The notes under the pieces: generated by a model
What the model was told of the DNA's origin: nothing
What the model saw: the letters and a program-made list of their open reading frames with translations, nothing else
Databases searched by the model: none
Position numbers and translations under genes: made by a program
Assembly (NCBI RefSeq): GCF_028864145.1
Contig: NZ_JARBHJ010000012.1
Span: 1 to 51,649, forward strand
DNA length: 51,649 nt
Source of the DNA: Actinotignum schaalii
Lineage (GTDB): Bacteria; Actinomycetota; Actinomycetes; Actinomycetales; Actinomycetaceae
Reading direction: 5' to 3'
In this document: piece by piece, positions 40,768 to 50,135 of the stretch
How positions within the stretch are numbered: position 1 is the first letter of the stretch
How the letters are laid out: every line of letters begins with the position of its first letter

Positions 40768-41367
40768 GTGTTACTTTCCGATGTTGATATTTTGCGTTCC
40801 GTGAGCGAGGGCCGCATCGCCCTGCACCCCTGGGATCCGGCAATGGTGCAGCCCTCCTCCATCGATATTCACCTCGACCGCTTCTTCCGACTTTTCGATA
40901 ACCACAAATACCCGGTCATCGACCCGGCCGCGGACCAATCCGACCTCACCCGCCTGGTAGAAGTCCCGGCCGACGGCGAATTCGTGCTCCACCCGGGAGA
41001 ATTCGTGCTCGGCTCCACTTTTGAGCAGGTCACCTTGGGGAACGACGTCGCAGCCCGCCTGGAAGGAAAATCCTCCCTCGGGCGCCTGGGACTCCTCACC
41101 CATTCCACCGCCGGATTCATCGACCCGGGCTTCTCGGGGCATGTAACCCTTGAGCTTTCCAATACGGCAACGATGCCGATCAAGCTCTACCCGGGCATGA
41201 AAGTAGGCCAGTTCTGCTTCTTCCAGCTCTCCTCGGCGGCCACCAACCCCTACGGAGCCGGAGCGAGTGGCTCACGCTACCAGGGCCAGCGCGGCCCCAC
41301 GGCCTCGCGCTCCCATCTCAATTTCCACCGTATTGATGTAACCCACTACCCGGAAGCCGGTAACTAA
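40768..41367 (+). CDS. dcd: dCTP deaminase
   Basis: 199 residues from GTG 40768 ([12 protein letters not shown]). It converts dCTP to dUTP; some actinobacterial relatives are bifunctional and go on to dUMP. Family signatures: [45 protein letters not shown] (catalytic Glu) and [14 protein letters not shown] 10-bp hairpin (40723-40749) lies in its leader. Confidence 0.95.
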   Translation: MLLSDVDILRSVSEGRIALHPWDPAMVQPSSIDIHLDRFFRLFDNHKYPVIDPAADQSDLTRLVEVPADGEFVLHPGEFVLGSTFEQVTLGNDVAARLEGKSSLGRLGLLTHSTAGFIDPGFSGHVTLELSNTATMPIKLYPGMKVGQFCFFQLSSAATNPYGAGASGSRYQGQRGPTASRSHLNFHRIDVTHYPEAGN

Positions 41368-41632
41368 ACTCCGGCCTTAGCAAGCCTCGCGCTCCCAAGG
41401 CAAGCACCGGCCGCGCGGTCTCATCGAGAGCGGAAACGCGGGACACTCCCGCATATTTTCGCTACTGTAGTGATGTTCCATGCGTTAACAATGAGCTCCA
41501 CCGCCTAAAAATCCGGTGCCCGCACCTACCGGGTGCATCGTGCCCGGTTCACCGCGGAGGAGCTTAGCGGCGCATGCTCAGCACGCAGCACCCGCAGCGT
41601 GCATCGCAAAGCTCGAAGGGACGGAGGCTGCC
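41368..41632 (+). other. GC-rich leader of the mrp operon
   Basis: 265 bp without a gene. It contains several possible stems (GCACC-TACCG-GGTGC at 41522-41536; CCGC...GCGG around 41553-41570). An ion-sensing leader RNA is conceivable but I cannot match it to a known class. An in-frame extension of mrpA to 41516 is rejected because the Shine-Dalgarno ACGGAGG lies just before GTG 41633. Confidence 0.35.
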
Positions 41633-44600
41633 GTGGCATATGTGCTCCTGCTATTTGTGGTGGGGGCGCTGTGTGCACCGCTCGTTATGCAGCGCGGCCG
41701 ATTCGGCTTCGCGATCATTGCCCTGATCCCGGCCGGCACTTTCCTGTGGCTCCTCACTCTCATTCCCCGCATCCTCCGCGGTGATATCTACCAGCATTCG
41801 CTCACCTGGGTGCCCCAGCTGGGCATGGATCTCGATATCCGCATGGATGCCCTTGGCCTCCTCCTCGCCCTCATCGCCACCGGGGTGGGCGCGGCCGTGC
41901 TTTTCTATTCGGCGCGGTATTTCAAACGCGATGCCTCCTACCTGGGCCGTTTCGGCGCGATTTTCGTGGCTTTTGCTGGCGCGATGCTCGGCCTGGTCAC
42001 CACGGACAACACCATCGCCCTCTACATTTACTGGGAACTCACCACCGTCTTTTCTTTCCTCCTCATCGGCCACTATTCCGACCGTCAGTCCTCGCGGCGC
42101 GCGGCGTTCCAGGCCATCATTGTGACAACGGCGGGCGGGCTGGCCATGCTGGGCGGGATCACCATGCTGGGCGTCATGCCCGGGGGATCCTTCTCGCTGC
42201 ACGAACTCGTGGTGGCTTCCCACGAAGCAACACTTTCGCCGGGGAATTCCGCGCTGCTAACAAGCGCCGTCGTACTTGTGCTTATCGGGGCTTTTTCCAA
42301 ATCAGCCCTGGTGCCCTTCCATTTCTGGCTGCCGGCCGCGATGGCCGCGCCTACGCCGGTCTCCGCTTACCTGCACGCCGCGGCGATGGTCAAAGCCGGG
42401 GTGTACCTGGTGGCGCGCCTGGCCCCGGGTTTCGCGCATAATCCCGCCTGGCACTGGATGGTGATTATCCTCGCCTCCTACACGGTGCTGCTGGGTGGCT
42501 ACCGGGCCCTCAAACAAACCGATATCAAGCTGGTCACCGCCTTCGGCACGGTCTCCCAGCTCGGGCTCATTATTCTCTTCGTCGGCTACGGGGATTCGGC
42601 AATGCTGCTGGCCGGGCTCATGCTGCTGCTGGCCCACTCCCTCTTCAAATCCGCGCTTTTCCTTTCCGTGGGCATCGTGGACGTGTGTACCGGCACCCGT
42701 GACCTGCGTGAACTATCGAACGTGGGCCGCAATATGCCCGCGGTCGCCACCTTCGCCGGGATGGCGGATGCCTCGATGATGGGTTTCCCGCCCTTCGCCG
42801 CTTTCGTGGCGAAAGAAGGCGCCCTCGGTGCGCTATGGGGCGGCAGCGCCACCGATATTGCGGTGCTGGTACTCATTGCGGTGGGTTCAGCGCTCACGGT
42901 TGCCTACGGCCTGCGTTTCTGGTGGGGCGCTTTCATGCGCAAACCGCGCGTGGAAGATACCGAGGTGCGCGACGTTTCCGCGGTGATGATCTGGCCGGTG
43001 GGAATTTTGGCGACGGCGGGCCTGGTGGCCGGGCTCGCAACCGCGCCCATCAGCACCTTCCTGGAGCAGTACCTGGCCCAATACCCCGTACTGGCCCCCT
43101 ACCAGGGCCACCTGCACCTCTGGTCCGGCTTCAACGGCCCCTTCCTGGTGACCCTCGCCATCCTCACGGCCGGATGTTTCCTCTTCTGGCAGCGCCACCG
43201 CATCTCCGCCTTCACCCAGCGCCACGCCATCCGGCTCAGCGCCGAGGAAGCCTACCAGCGCATTGTTTCGGGCACCGAGCGTTTCTCCATGACCGTCACC
43301 GCCCGCACCCAATCCGGTTCGCTTCCCACCTACCTCCTCACCATTTTCTGGTTCTTGCTCATGACCGTGGGAATCGCCCTGCTCACCAACCCGGTGGGCA
43401 CCCTGGTGGTGCCGCGACTCTTCGATAGCTGGGCGCAGGCTGCGGTGGCTATTGTCGGATGCCTTGGGGTGTTGCTCGCCGCGGCCTCCCGCCACCGCCT
43501 CAAAGCGGTGATCCTCATGGGAATTGGTGGCTACGCCGTCGCCCTCACCTACGAGATGTACGGGGCACCGGACCTCGCGCTCACCCAGGTACTCTCCGAA
43601 ACTCTCACCCTCGTGGTCTTCGTGCTGGTGCTGCGGCGCCTGCCTTCCTACTTCTCCTCCCGGCGCACCAAAGGAACCCAGCGTTTCCGCATTGTTTTCG
43701 CGGCAATCATGGGGGTGCTTTTCGCGGGGCTGGCGTACCTGGCGGCCGGGGTGCGCACCCACGCGCCTATTTCAGAACTTTTCGCGGATGAAGGTTTCCG
43801 TTTCGGGTACGGGCGCAATATCGTCAATGTGACCCTCGTGGATATCCGGGCCTGGGACACCCTGGGGGAGACCTCCGTGCTGGTGGTGTGCGCCGTCGGC
43901 ATTGCCTCCCTCCTCTTCGTGCGCGACCGCCTCGGTGGCACGGATCGGTTGCGCAATATCCTGGGCGCGAAAAGCGAACGGGCGCAACGCTTGCACCGCC
44001 TCGGTGACGACCCGGTGGCATATGTGCGCAACTCGCTGCGCGCCGAAGAAGAAGCGAAACGTTCGGGGCGTAACCGCGCCTGGCTCGCTTCCGCGAACCG
44101 CCCCGGGGTGGCCTCCCGCCCGATTATGTTGCAAATCGGCACTCGCCTGGTTTTCCATACCATCCTCATTATTTCGCTCTTCTTCCTTTTCGCCGGGCAC
44201 AATATGCCGGGCGGAGGTTTCGCCGGCGGGCTGCTGGCCGGCATCGCGCTGACATTGCGCTACCTGGCCGGCGGCCGTTTCGAACTGGGCGCCACCCTCC
44301 CCATCCTTCCCGCACACCTACTGGGAACCGGGCTGGGCTTGGCTACCCTCTCCTCGCTCGCCCCCATCATGTTGGGCGGTAACCCGCTACAAACCGCGAA
44401 AATCGACATGGTGCTTCCGATCTTTGGGGACGTTCATTTTACGACGGCGCTCATTTTTGACACCGGCGTCTATATCGCGGTTGTTGGCCTGGTGGCCGAA
44501 ATTCTGCGCTCCCTCGGCGGGGAAATTGACCGGCACGGAGAGATCGAAGAAGGCGTCTGGGATGCTGATATTCGCATCGAACCTTCCCATGACGCCCGCC

Positions 44601-44728
44601 AGAACCTGCGTGAAGAAATGGAATCCCAGGCGGAGCTCAGCGAACGCGCTTCCCCGAAACAAGAAGCCGAGCGCCTGGCTCTGGCTGCCGAACAACGCGA
44701 TGCGGCAACGGAAGGAGAGCAAGAATGA
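41633..44728 (+). CDS. mrpA: Mrp Na+/H+ antiporter subunit A, with fused B domain
   Basis: 1031 residues from GTG 41633 (MAYVLLLFVVGALCAPLV). It is a polytopic protein related to complex I NuoL: YIYWELTTVFSFLLIGHYSD, ALVPFHFWLPAAMAAPTPVS, FKSALFLSVGIVDVCTGTRD. Then come the MrpA C-terminal region (GAPDLALTQVLSETLTLVVF) and a MrpB-like domain (LFFLFAGHNMPGGGFAGGLL) with an acidic and basic tail. There is no separate mrpB gene. Works with C-G in a large membrane complex for sodium and pH balance. Confidence 0.95.
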   Translation: MAYVLLLFVVGALCAPLVMQRGRFGFAIIALIPAGTFLWLLTLIPRILRGDIYQHSLTWVPQLGMDLDIRMDALGLLLALIATGVGAAVLFYSARYFKRDASYLGRFGAIFVAFAGAMLGLVTTDNTIALYIYWELTTVFSFLLIGHYSDRQSSRRAAFQAIIVTTAGGLAMLGGITMLGVMPGGSFSLHELVVASHEATLSPGNSALLTSAVVLVLIGAFSKSALVPFHFWLPAAMAAPTPVSAYLHAAAMVKAGVYLVARLAPGFAHNPAWHWMVIILASYTVLLGGYRALKQTDIKLVTAFGTVSQLGLIILFVGYGDSAMLLAGLMLLLAHSLFKSALFLSVGIVDVCTGTRDLRELSNVGRNMPAVATFAGMADASMMGFPPFAAFVAKEGALGALWGGSATDIAVLVLIAVGSALTVAYGLRFWWGAFMRKPRVEDTEVRDVSAVMIWPVGILATAGLVAGLATAPISTFLEQYLAQYPVLAPYQGHLHLWSGFNGPFLVTLAILTAGCFLFWQRHRISAFTQRHAIRLSAEEAYQRIVSGTERFSMTVTARTQSGSLPTYLLTIFWFLLMTVGIALLTNPVGTLVVPRLFDSWAQAAVAIVGCLGVLLAAASRHRLKAVILMGIGGYAVALTYEMYGAPDLALTQVLSETLTLVVFVLVLRRLPSYFSSRRTKGTQRFRIVFAAIMGVLFAGLAYLAAGVRTHAPISELFADEGFRFGYGRNIVNVTLVDIRAWDTLGETSVLVVCAVGIASLLFVRDRLGGTDRLRNILGAKSERAQRLHRLGDDPVAYVRNSLRAEEEAKRSGRNRAWLASANRPGVASRPIMLQIGTRLVFHTILIISLFFLFAGHNMPGGGFAGGLLAGIALTLRYLAGGRFELGATLPILPAHLLGTGLGLATLSSLAPIMLGGNPLQTAKIDMVLPIFGDVHFTTALIFDTGVYIAVVGLVAEILRSLGGEIDRHGEIEEGVWDADIRIEPSHDARQNLREEMESQAELSERASPKQEAERLALAAEQRDAATEGEQE

Positions 44729-45336
44729 GCGTATCTCTCGCCCTCATCCTCATGTGCGGGGTTTTCGTTGCCGTAGGGGTCTATCTTATTTTGGAGCGCT
44801 CCCTGTCCCGGGTGATTCTCGGGCTGGGCTGCCTCTCCAACGGCGTCAATATTCTTTTCCTTATCGCGGGTGGCCGCACCGGCAATCCGCCCTTTATCGG
44901 TAACGGTTCGCCGGATCTGTGGGCGGACCCGCTGGTCATGGCCATGATGCTCACCGCGATCGTTATTACCCTGGCCACCACCGGTTTCCTGCTGGCCATG
45001 GCCTATCGCACCTGGCAGCTGCGCGATGATGACGAAGTACGCGACGACGTCGAGGATCGCGCCGTCGCCGTTCGCCAACAACTGGAAGAAAGCAGCCAGC
45101 GATCCGAAGTGGGAACAGACTTGCAGGAAACCTCCGCGGAATTCCGCGACGAAACCGATACCCCGGCCCCGCGCTTCGGGCGTTTGGGCCGCTGGAACCG
45201 CAAGCATCCGCAGCGCCGCCGGCACCGCTACGTCGCTAACCCGAATGCCACCCACGGCGTGGACGGCTCGCTCGCGAACGGCGGAAAACCGCGGAATAGT
45301 GGACGCGGCGGAAACGCGGGAGGTACGCGGCGATGA
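44725..45336 (+). CDS. mrpC: Mrp antiporter subunit C
   Basis: 203 residues; ATG 44725 overlaps mrpA (ATGA). Residues 1-110 form the three-helix NuoK-like core (GVYLILERSLSRVILGLGCL, NGVNILFLIAGG, PLVMAMMLTAIVITLATTGF). The remaining ~90 residues are an extra cytoplasmic tail, acidic then strongly basic (RKHPQRRRHRY), absent from typical ~115-residue MrpC. Confidence 0.93.
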   Translation: MSVSLALILMCGVFVAVGVYLILERSLSRVILGLGCLSNGVNILFLIAGGRTGNPPFIGNGSPDLWADPLVMAMMLTAIVITLATTGFLLAMAYRTWQLRDDDEVRDDVEDRAVAVRQQLEESSQRSEVGTDLQETSAEFRDETDTPAPRFGRLGRWNRKHPQRRRHRYVANPNATHGVDGSLANGGKPRNSGRGGNAGGTRR

Positions 45337-47087
45337 TTTCCTGGCTACTTCCCGTTCCCATTGTGCTGCCCCTGCTGGCCGCCGGGGTGCTCCTGGCGGT
45401 TCCGCGCCGGCGCCGCGTGCAAGCCTGGACTGCGGTAGGGATGCTTTCCATCGTCCTCGTGGTCGCGGTGATTCTGCTCTTCGTTTCCGCGCGCGGCCCC
45501 ATCACCCTGGACGTGGGGAACTGGGCGGCACCCGTGGGTATTTCCCTGGTGGCCGACAGGCTCTCCACCATCATGCTCACCACCTCGGTCACGGTGACCC
45601 TCATCGTGCTGGTGTACTCGGTATTTCAGGGCGTGGCCGACGGGGAACGCGGCGCCCCCACCTCGGTGTACTACCCGGCTTTCATGATTCTTTCCGCCGG
45701 GGTATCCGATGCTTTCCTCACCGGCGATCTTTTCAATATGTACGTGGGCTTTGAGATTCTCCTGGCCGCGTCTTTCGTGCTCCTCACCATGGGTGGCACG
45801 GCCGAACGCATGCGCTCCGGCTCGGTCTACGTGATCGTCTCGATGGTTTCCTCCCTCATCTTCCTCACCGCGCTCGGCCTCACCTATGCCGCGGTAGGTA
45901 GCGTCAATCTGGCCGACCTCGCCGTGAAACTCCCGCAGGTAGATCCGGGAATGCGCATGGTCCTCCAGATCCTGTTCCTCGTGGCCTTCGGCCTCAAAGC
46001 CGCGATCTTCCCGCTGGCCGCCTGGCTACCGGACTCTTATCCCACCGCCTCCGGCCCGGTCACGGCCGTTTTTGCGGGCCTGCTCACCAAAGTGGGCGTC
46101 TACGCGATTATCCGCACCCAGGTGCTGCTCTTCCCGGGCGGGCGCCTGGACGATATCCTCGCCGGCTTCGCGGTGGCCACCATGCTCATCGGTATCCTCG
46201 GCGCGATCGCGCAGGAAAACATTAAGCGCCTGCTCTCCTTCACCCTGGTGAGCCATATCGGCTACCTTATCTGGGGCATCGCTATCTCCACCGAAGCGGG
46301 ACTCTCCTCCACAATTTTCTACGCCGTGCATCATATCGTGGTGCAGACCGCGCTGTTTTTGGTGGTGGGCCTGATTGGCTGGGTGGCAGGAACGACGTCG
46401 CTCGTGCGGCTCGGCTCCATTATGCGCGCGGCACCCATGGTTGCGGTGTTGTATTTCCTCCCCGCGCTTTCCCTGGGCGGTATTCCGCCGCTCTCCGGTT
46501 TCCTCGGCAAAGTGGGCTTGCTGGAAGCGAGCGCTGCGCGCGGCACCCCGATTGACTGGGTGCTGATAGCGGCCGGCCTGGTTACCTCACTCCTTACTCT
46601 CTACGCCGTGATCCGTGCCTGGAATATGGCTTTCTGGCAGGAAGCCCCGGCGGAGCTGCCCTCCACCACCTACCCGAGCGGCATGGTGATCTCCGCCTCC
46701 GGACTCATCGCGGTGATGCTCGGTATTACTTTTGCGGCCGCGCCGCTGCGTTCTTTTACCGACGGCGCAGCTGCCGAGCTGGAAGCCCGCACCCCCTATA
46801 TCAGCGCGGTGCTTCCCGATTGGGATCGCGGTACCGGGATCTCCCCGGAAGTGGATGAAGAAACCGTGGTACCCCACGAAGATTCCACCCCGGATACCGG
46901 CACCTTCACCCACACTCCCGCACCGCAGGAAAGCCCGCGCCTGCTGCGCTCCCCGAGCCCCACGCCCGCGGCGTCGCTGCCGGCTGGTGCGCCGGTGCCG
47001 GGCGGTGCGCCGTCGTTCAACACACCTACGCCCACGCCCGCGGCGGTTCCCACGCCCGTTCCCACAGTCTCCGGAGGTGAGCAATGA
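45333..47087 (+). CDS. mrpD: Mrp antiporter subunit D
   Basis: 584 residues; ATG 45333 overlaps mrpC. NuoM/N-like antiporter subunit: YVGFEILLAASFVLLTMGGT, FGLKAAIFPLAAWLPDSYPT, SHIGYLIWGIAIS, PALSLGGIPPLSGFLGK. After ~residue 480 a Pro/Thr/Ser-rich disordered tail of ~90 residues (PRLLRSPSPTPAASLPAGAP) is added, making it longer than the usual ~500. Confidence 0.94.
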   Translation: MISWLLPVPIVLPLLAAGVLLAVPRRRRVQAWTAVGMLSIVLVVAVILLFVSARGPITLDVGNWAAPVGISLVADRLSTIMLTTSVTVTLIVLVYSVFQGVADGERGAPTSVYYPAFMILSAGVSDAFLTGDLFNMYVGFEILLAASFVLLTMGGTAERMRSGSVYVIVSMVSSLIFLTALGLTYAAVGSVNLADLAVKLPQVDPGMRMVLQILFLVAFGLKAAIFPLAAWLPDSYPTASGPVTAVFAGLLTKVGVYAIIRTQVLLFPGGRLDDILAGFAVATMLIGILGAIAQENIKRLLSFTLVSHIGYLIWGIAISTEAGLSSTIFYAVHHIVVQTALFLVVGLIGWVAGTTSLVRLGSIMRAAPMVAVLYFLPALSLGGIPPLSGFLGKVGLLEASAARGTPIDWVLIAAGLVTSLLTLYAVIRAWNMAFWQEAPAELPSTTYPSGMVISASGLIAVMLGITFAAAPLRSFTDGAAAELEARTPYISAVLPDWDRGTGISPEVDEETVVPHEDSTPDTGTFTHTPAPQESPRLLRSPSPTPAASLPAGAPVPGGAPSFNTPTPTPAAVPTPVPTVSGGEQ

Positions 47088-47719
47088 GTCGCGATAGCGA
47101 AGCAATCCGCCTGGTCACCCGGCGCGAAGGTCGTTTCCCGAGCGCCTCCCTGGGGGTGCTGATGTGGCTGACCATCGTGTGGGTGCTGCTCTGGGGGCAG
47201 GTCAGCGCCGCCAATATCGTGGCCGGTTTTTCCCTCGCGCTCCTCGTCACCGAACTGGCGCCGTTCCCTACCGCCTCCTTCGACGGGCGTTTCCGAATCT
47301 GGGGAGTGATCCGCCTCGTCGCGATTTTCGTACGCGACCTCGTGCATGCCTCCTGGCAGCAAGCCTGGTTTATCCTGCGGCGCGCTACTCCGCGCGGCGC
47401 GGTGATCCGCGTGCGGCTGCGCTCCCACTCGGATGCCTACCTGGCGATTACCGCCGGGATGTCCACGCTGGTGCCCGGCTCGCTCGTTATCGATACCGAT
47501 GCTGCTTCGGGCACCTTGTACGTGCATGTATTCGATGTGGGCATGGCCGGGGGAGTGAGCGCCGCGCACCAATCGGTGCTCGATTTGGAGGAACGGGTGC
47601 TGCGTGCTTTTGCCTCGCGCAGTGAGCTGGTGCAGGCCGGCTTCGTGCCAGGTTCCAGTCCCAAGGCCGGGCGCCTGCCCGTTCCCTTCGCTCCCGATAG
47701 CTCCGGAGGTGAACGGTGA
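47084..47719 (+). CDS. mrpE: Mrp antiporter subunit E
   Basis: 211 residues; ATG 47084 overlaps mrpD. Core: WLTIVWVLLWGQVSAANIVA, VRDLVHASWQQAWFILR, ITAGMSTLVPGSLVIDTDAA, LYVHVFDVG. It is part of the Mrp complex, probably structural. Overlaps mrpF by 4 bp. Confidence 0.93.
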   Translation: MSRDSEAIRLVTRREGRFPSASLGVLMWLTIVWVLLWGQVSAANIVAGFSLALLVTELAPFPTASFDGRFRIWGVIRLVAIFVRDLVHASWQQAWFILRRATPRGAVIRVRLRSHSDAYLAITAGMSTLVPGSLVIDTDAASGTLYVHVFDVGMAGGVSAAHQSVLDLEERVLRAFASRSELVQAGFVPGSSPKAGRLPVPFAPDSSGGER

Positions 47720-48156
47720 TTATCGTGATGGTTATCTGCGGGGTGCTTCTGGCTATCTCCGCGCTGCTGGTGACGGTTCGTATTGTCAAAGGCCCCACGG
47801 TCCTCGACCGGGTGGGAGCGCTCGATGTGATCACCTCGATTATGGTGGGGGCGCTCTGCCTCCTCGCGGCAGTGACTCGACGAGCCGATTTGCTCGCGGT
47901 TTTCGTCGTCGTCGCCATTGTCGGTTTTCTCGGATCCGTGGCCGTGGCGCGTTTTATTCGGCCCGTGGACCAAAACGACCCGAAAGAAATGCGGCGCCTC
48001 GCGAAGGCGAACGAACGCGAAACAACCGACGAAGAAGAAGACGAAAGCCCCGCTCACGATCCGGATCGCGAGCCGCCCACCGCTCGCACCCAATCGGATA
48101 CCGCGAACCTTCCGCGGGCGGATGCCGCGGGCACCCAGGAAGGAGCCCGGCCGTGA
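47716..48156 (+). CDS. mrpF: Mrp antiporter subunit F
   Basis: 146 residues; GTG 47716. Three-helix core (RIVKGPTVLDRVGALDVITS, LLAVFVVVAIVGFLGSVAVA) plus an acidic tail from ~residue 90 (NERETTDEEEDESPAHDPDR) not found in ordinary ~90-residue MrpF. Confidence 0.92.
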   Translation: MIIVMVICGVLLAISALLVTVRIVKGPTVLDRVGALDVITSIMVGALCLLAAVTRRADLLAVFVVVAIVGFLGSVAVARFIRPVDQNDPKEMRRLAKANERETTDEEEDESPAHDPDREPPTARTQSDTANLPRADAAGTQEGARP

Positions 48157-48557
48157 ACCCTTGGGATATTATCGGTGCCGTGCTTATGCTGGCCAGCGCC
48201 ACCCTCACCTTCGTGGCCGCCATCGGGATGTTCCGCTACCCGGACCTCATGACGCGCCTGCACGTGGCCACAAAACCGCAGGTCCTCTCCCTCATTATGG
48301 GCTGCCTGGGCGCGGCCTGCCTGGTGCGTGACCCGTCGATGACGTGGACGCTGCTCCTCGTTATCGGCTGCCAGCTCATTACCTCGCCCATTTCTGCGCA
48401 TATGCTTTCGCGGGCCGGCTACCGCACCGGGCGTATCGATTCGGATGCCATGGTCGTGGACGAATTGCGCGAGGACCTGCGCTTCGGGCGTGGGCTGAGT
48501 CATAATAGTTCTGGACAGGAAAAGAATTCTGCGCGGGGGAGCACCTCCACGCATTAA
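48153..48557 (+). CDS. mrpG: Mrp antiporter subunit G
   Basis: 134 residues from GTG 48153 (AAGGAG before it), overlapping mrpF. Core: GAVLMLASATLTFVAAIGMF, RYPDLMTRLHVATKPQVLSL, and ITSPISAHMLSRAGYRTGRI. It completes the six-gene operon, all genes coupled by 4-bp overlaps. Confidence 0.93.
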   Translation: MNPWDIIGAVLMLASATLTFVAAIGMFRYPDLMTRLHVATKPQVLSLIMGCLGAACLVRDPSMTWTLLLVIGCQLITSPISAHMLSRAGYRTGRIDSDAMVVDELREDLRFGRGLSHNSSGQEKNSARGSTSTH

Positions 48558-48616
48558 ATATCGGAGGCGGCGCCGGGTTTCCAGGCGGGGCGGCGCCGCG
48601 CGAAGAAAGGGACGCT

Positions 48617-48886
48617 GTGGATATCGGTTGGAAAGTTGTGAGTGCGGGCGTTGGGGTGCTCTCGGGGATCGTCGCCAATAAAATCGTGGACGTGGTGTGG
48701 AAGGGCATTTCCGGGCGGGAGATCCCCGATTCGGAGGATCCGAATGCGCCGCTCGTAGACGCGGTTATTTTTGCGGTTGTCTCGGCGGGGGTGGCCGCGG
48801 CCGTTTCCCAGCTCACCCAGCGCCAGGCCGCCAAATGGTACGGCAAGGGCGAAGTGATCGATTCGCAGGTGCGCGCTCGGGCCTAA
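48617..48886 (+). CDS. DUF4235 small membrane protein
   Basis: 89 residues from GTG 48617. Two hydrophobic helices (VVSAGVGVLSGIVANKIVDV, and AVIFAVVSAGVAAAVSQL) and a Trp-Lys (VWKGISGREIPD) segment match DUF4235, common in actinobacteria and of unknown role. Confidence 0.85.
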   Translation: MDIGWKVVSAGVGVLSGIVANKIVDVVWKGISGREIPDSEDPNAPLVDAVIFAVVSAGVAAAVSQLTQRQAAKWYGKGEVIDSQVRARA

Positions 48887-48908
48887 GAGTTGCCCCGGGC
48901 CGCGAGCG

Positions 48909-48936
48909 TGAAAATACGGGACCTCCGTACTAGACT
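48909..48936 (+). promoter_or_regulatory. Probable promoter of the thiamine operon
   Basis: TGAAAA (48909-48914) and TAGACT (48931-48936), 16-bp spacer, just upstream of the TPP riboswitch. The spacer contains TACGG/CCGTA inverted arms. Confidence 0.5.
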
Positions 48937-48943
48937 GGACTGC

Positions 48944-49036
48944 ACGACAGGGGAGCGCAGCAGCGCTGAGAGTGCGGCCGGCACGCGGTACGCAGACCCT
49001 CGAACCTGCTCCGGTTAGTACCGGCGAAGGGAGTCG
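48944..49036 (+). ncRNA. TPP (THI-box) riboswitch
   Basis: ACAGGGGAGC, GCTGAGAGTGCGG, GACCCTCGAACCTG and CCGGTTAGTACCGGCGAAGGGAGTC are the conserved blocks of the thiamine-pyrophosphate aptamer. The expression platform follows: CTCCG/CGGAG hairpin (49046-49061), then CCTCC (49064-49068), which can pair with the GGAGG (49080-49084) in front of thiB. TPP binding thus probably blocks translation. Confidence 0.96.
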
Positions 49037-49088
49037 AGATCTCTCCTCCGCGCTCGCGGAGACCCTCCTTATATCCTGAGGAGGATGC

Positions 49089-50135
49089 ATGGTCCAGAAA
49101 AATAGGCAGGGCGCCCGCGCACTTGCGGCCGCCGCGATGGTTGCGGCACTGGCCCTGGCCGGATGCTCGAAGAACGACGACGCCGCCTCGCCGGCAGCGA
49201 GCGATCACCCCACCACAGTGCGGGTGGTCAGTCACGAATCCTTCAACCTACCCGATGAGCTCATTGCCCGCTTCGAGAAAGAATCCGGGTACACCATCGT
49301 CAAATCGGCACCCGGGGATACCGGCCAGGTTGTTAACCAATTGGTGCTGGCGGATGGTAAACCCGGCGCGGATATGGTGTTCGGGGTGGATACCTACACC
49401 GCCTACCAGGCGTTGGATGGCAATACCATTGCCGATTATTCCTCCCCGAAGCTTCCCGCGGGGGTGACCGCTCTGGAAGGGAAACTCAACCCCATTGATC
49501 AGGGTGAGGTCTGTGTTAATTACGACCGTGAGTGGTTCACTCAGAAAAATATGGTTCCGCCCCTGAGTTTTGCCGACCTTTCCCGCCCCGAATACGCGGC
49601 GCTGCTCGCGGTGGAAAATCCGGCGCTTTCCTCGCCCGGGCTGGCGTTCCTGGCTGCAACCGCGCACGTTGCCGGGGGAACGGACGGTCTCTCCCAGCTA
49701 TGGACTCAGCTTTTAGGGGCCGGTACTCGGATTTCCGGCTCGTGGACGGATGCCTACTACACTGATTTCTCCGGCTCGGAAGGAAAGGGGAACTATCCGC
49801 TGGTGGTTTCTTATTCCTCCTCCCCGGCCGCTGAAAACGGGCGCACCGGCGTGATCGAATCGACGTGCGTGCGCCAGGTGGAATACGCCGGGGTGCTGCG
49901 CGGGGCAGACAACCCGGAAGGCGCCCAGGCCTTTATTGATTTCCTGCTCTCCGAGGATGTCCAGAAAGCCATTCCGGAGGCGATGTACGTCTACCCGGTG
50001 GCTGATGTGGAGCTGCCCGCGAGCTGGCAGCAGTACGCCCCGCGGGTCAAGGATCCTATCGAGTTGGATGCCAAAGAAGTGGGTGCGCAGCGCACCGAGT
50101 GGATCCGCGCCTGGCGTGACACCGCAGGAATGTGA
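49089..50135 (+). CDS. thiB: Thiamine ABC transporter substrate-binding lipoprotein
   Basis: 348 residues; ATG 49089 after GAGGAGG. Lipobox LAGC (Cys26). Motifs VVSHESFNLPDELIARFEKE, DMVFGVDTYTAYQAL, LNPIDQGEVCVNYDREWF and a C-terminal PEGAQAFIDFLLSEDVQ fit ThiB. It binds thiamine outside the membrane; control by the TPP riboswitch supports this. Confidence 0.94.
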   Translation: MVQKNRQGARALAAAAMVAALALAGCSKNDDAASPAASDHPTTVRVVSHESFNLPDELIARFEKESGYTIVKSAPGDTGQVVNQLVLADGKPGADMVFGVDTYTAYQALDGNTIADYSSPKLPAGVTALEGKLNPIDQGEVCVNYDREWFTQKNMVPPLSFADLSRPEYAALLAVENPALSSPGLAFLAATAHVAGGTDGLSQLWTQLLGAGTRISGSWTDAYYTDFSGSEGKGNYPLVVSYSSSPAAENGRTGVIESTCVRQVEYAGVLRGADNPEGAQAFIDFLLSEDVQKAIPEAMYVYPVADVELPASWQQYAPRVKDPIELDAKEVGAQRTEWIRAWRDTAGM

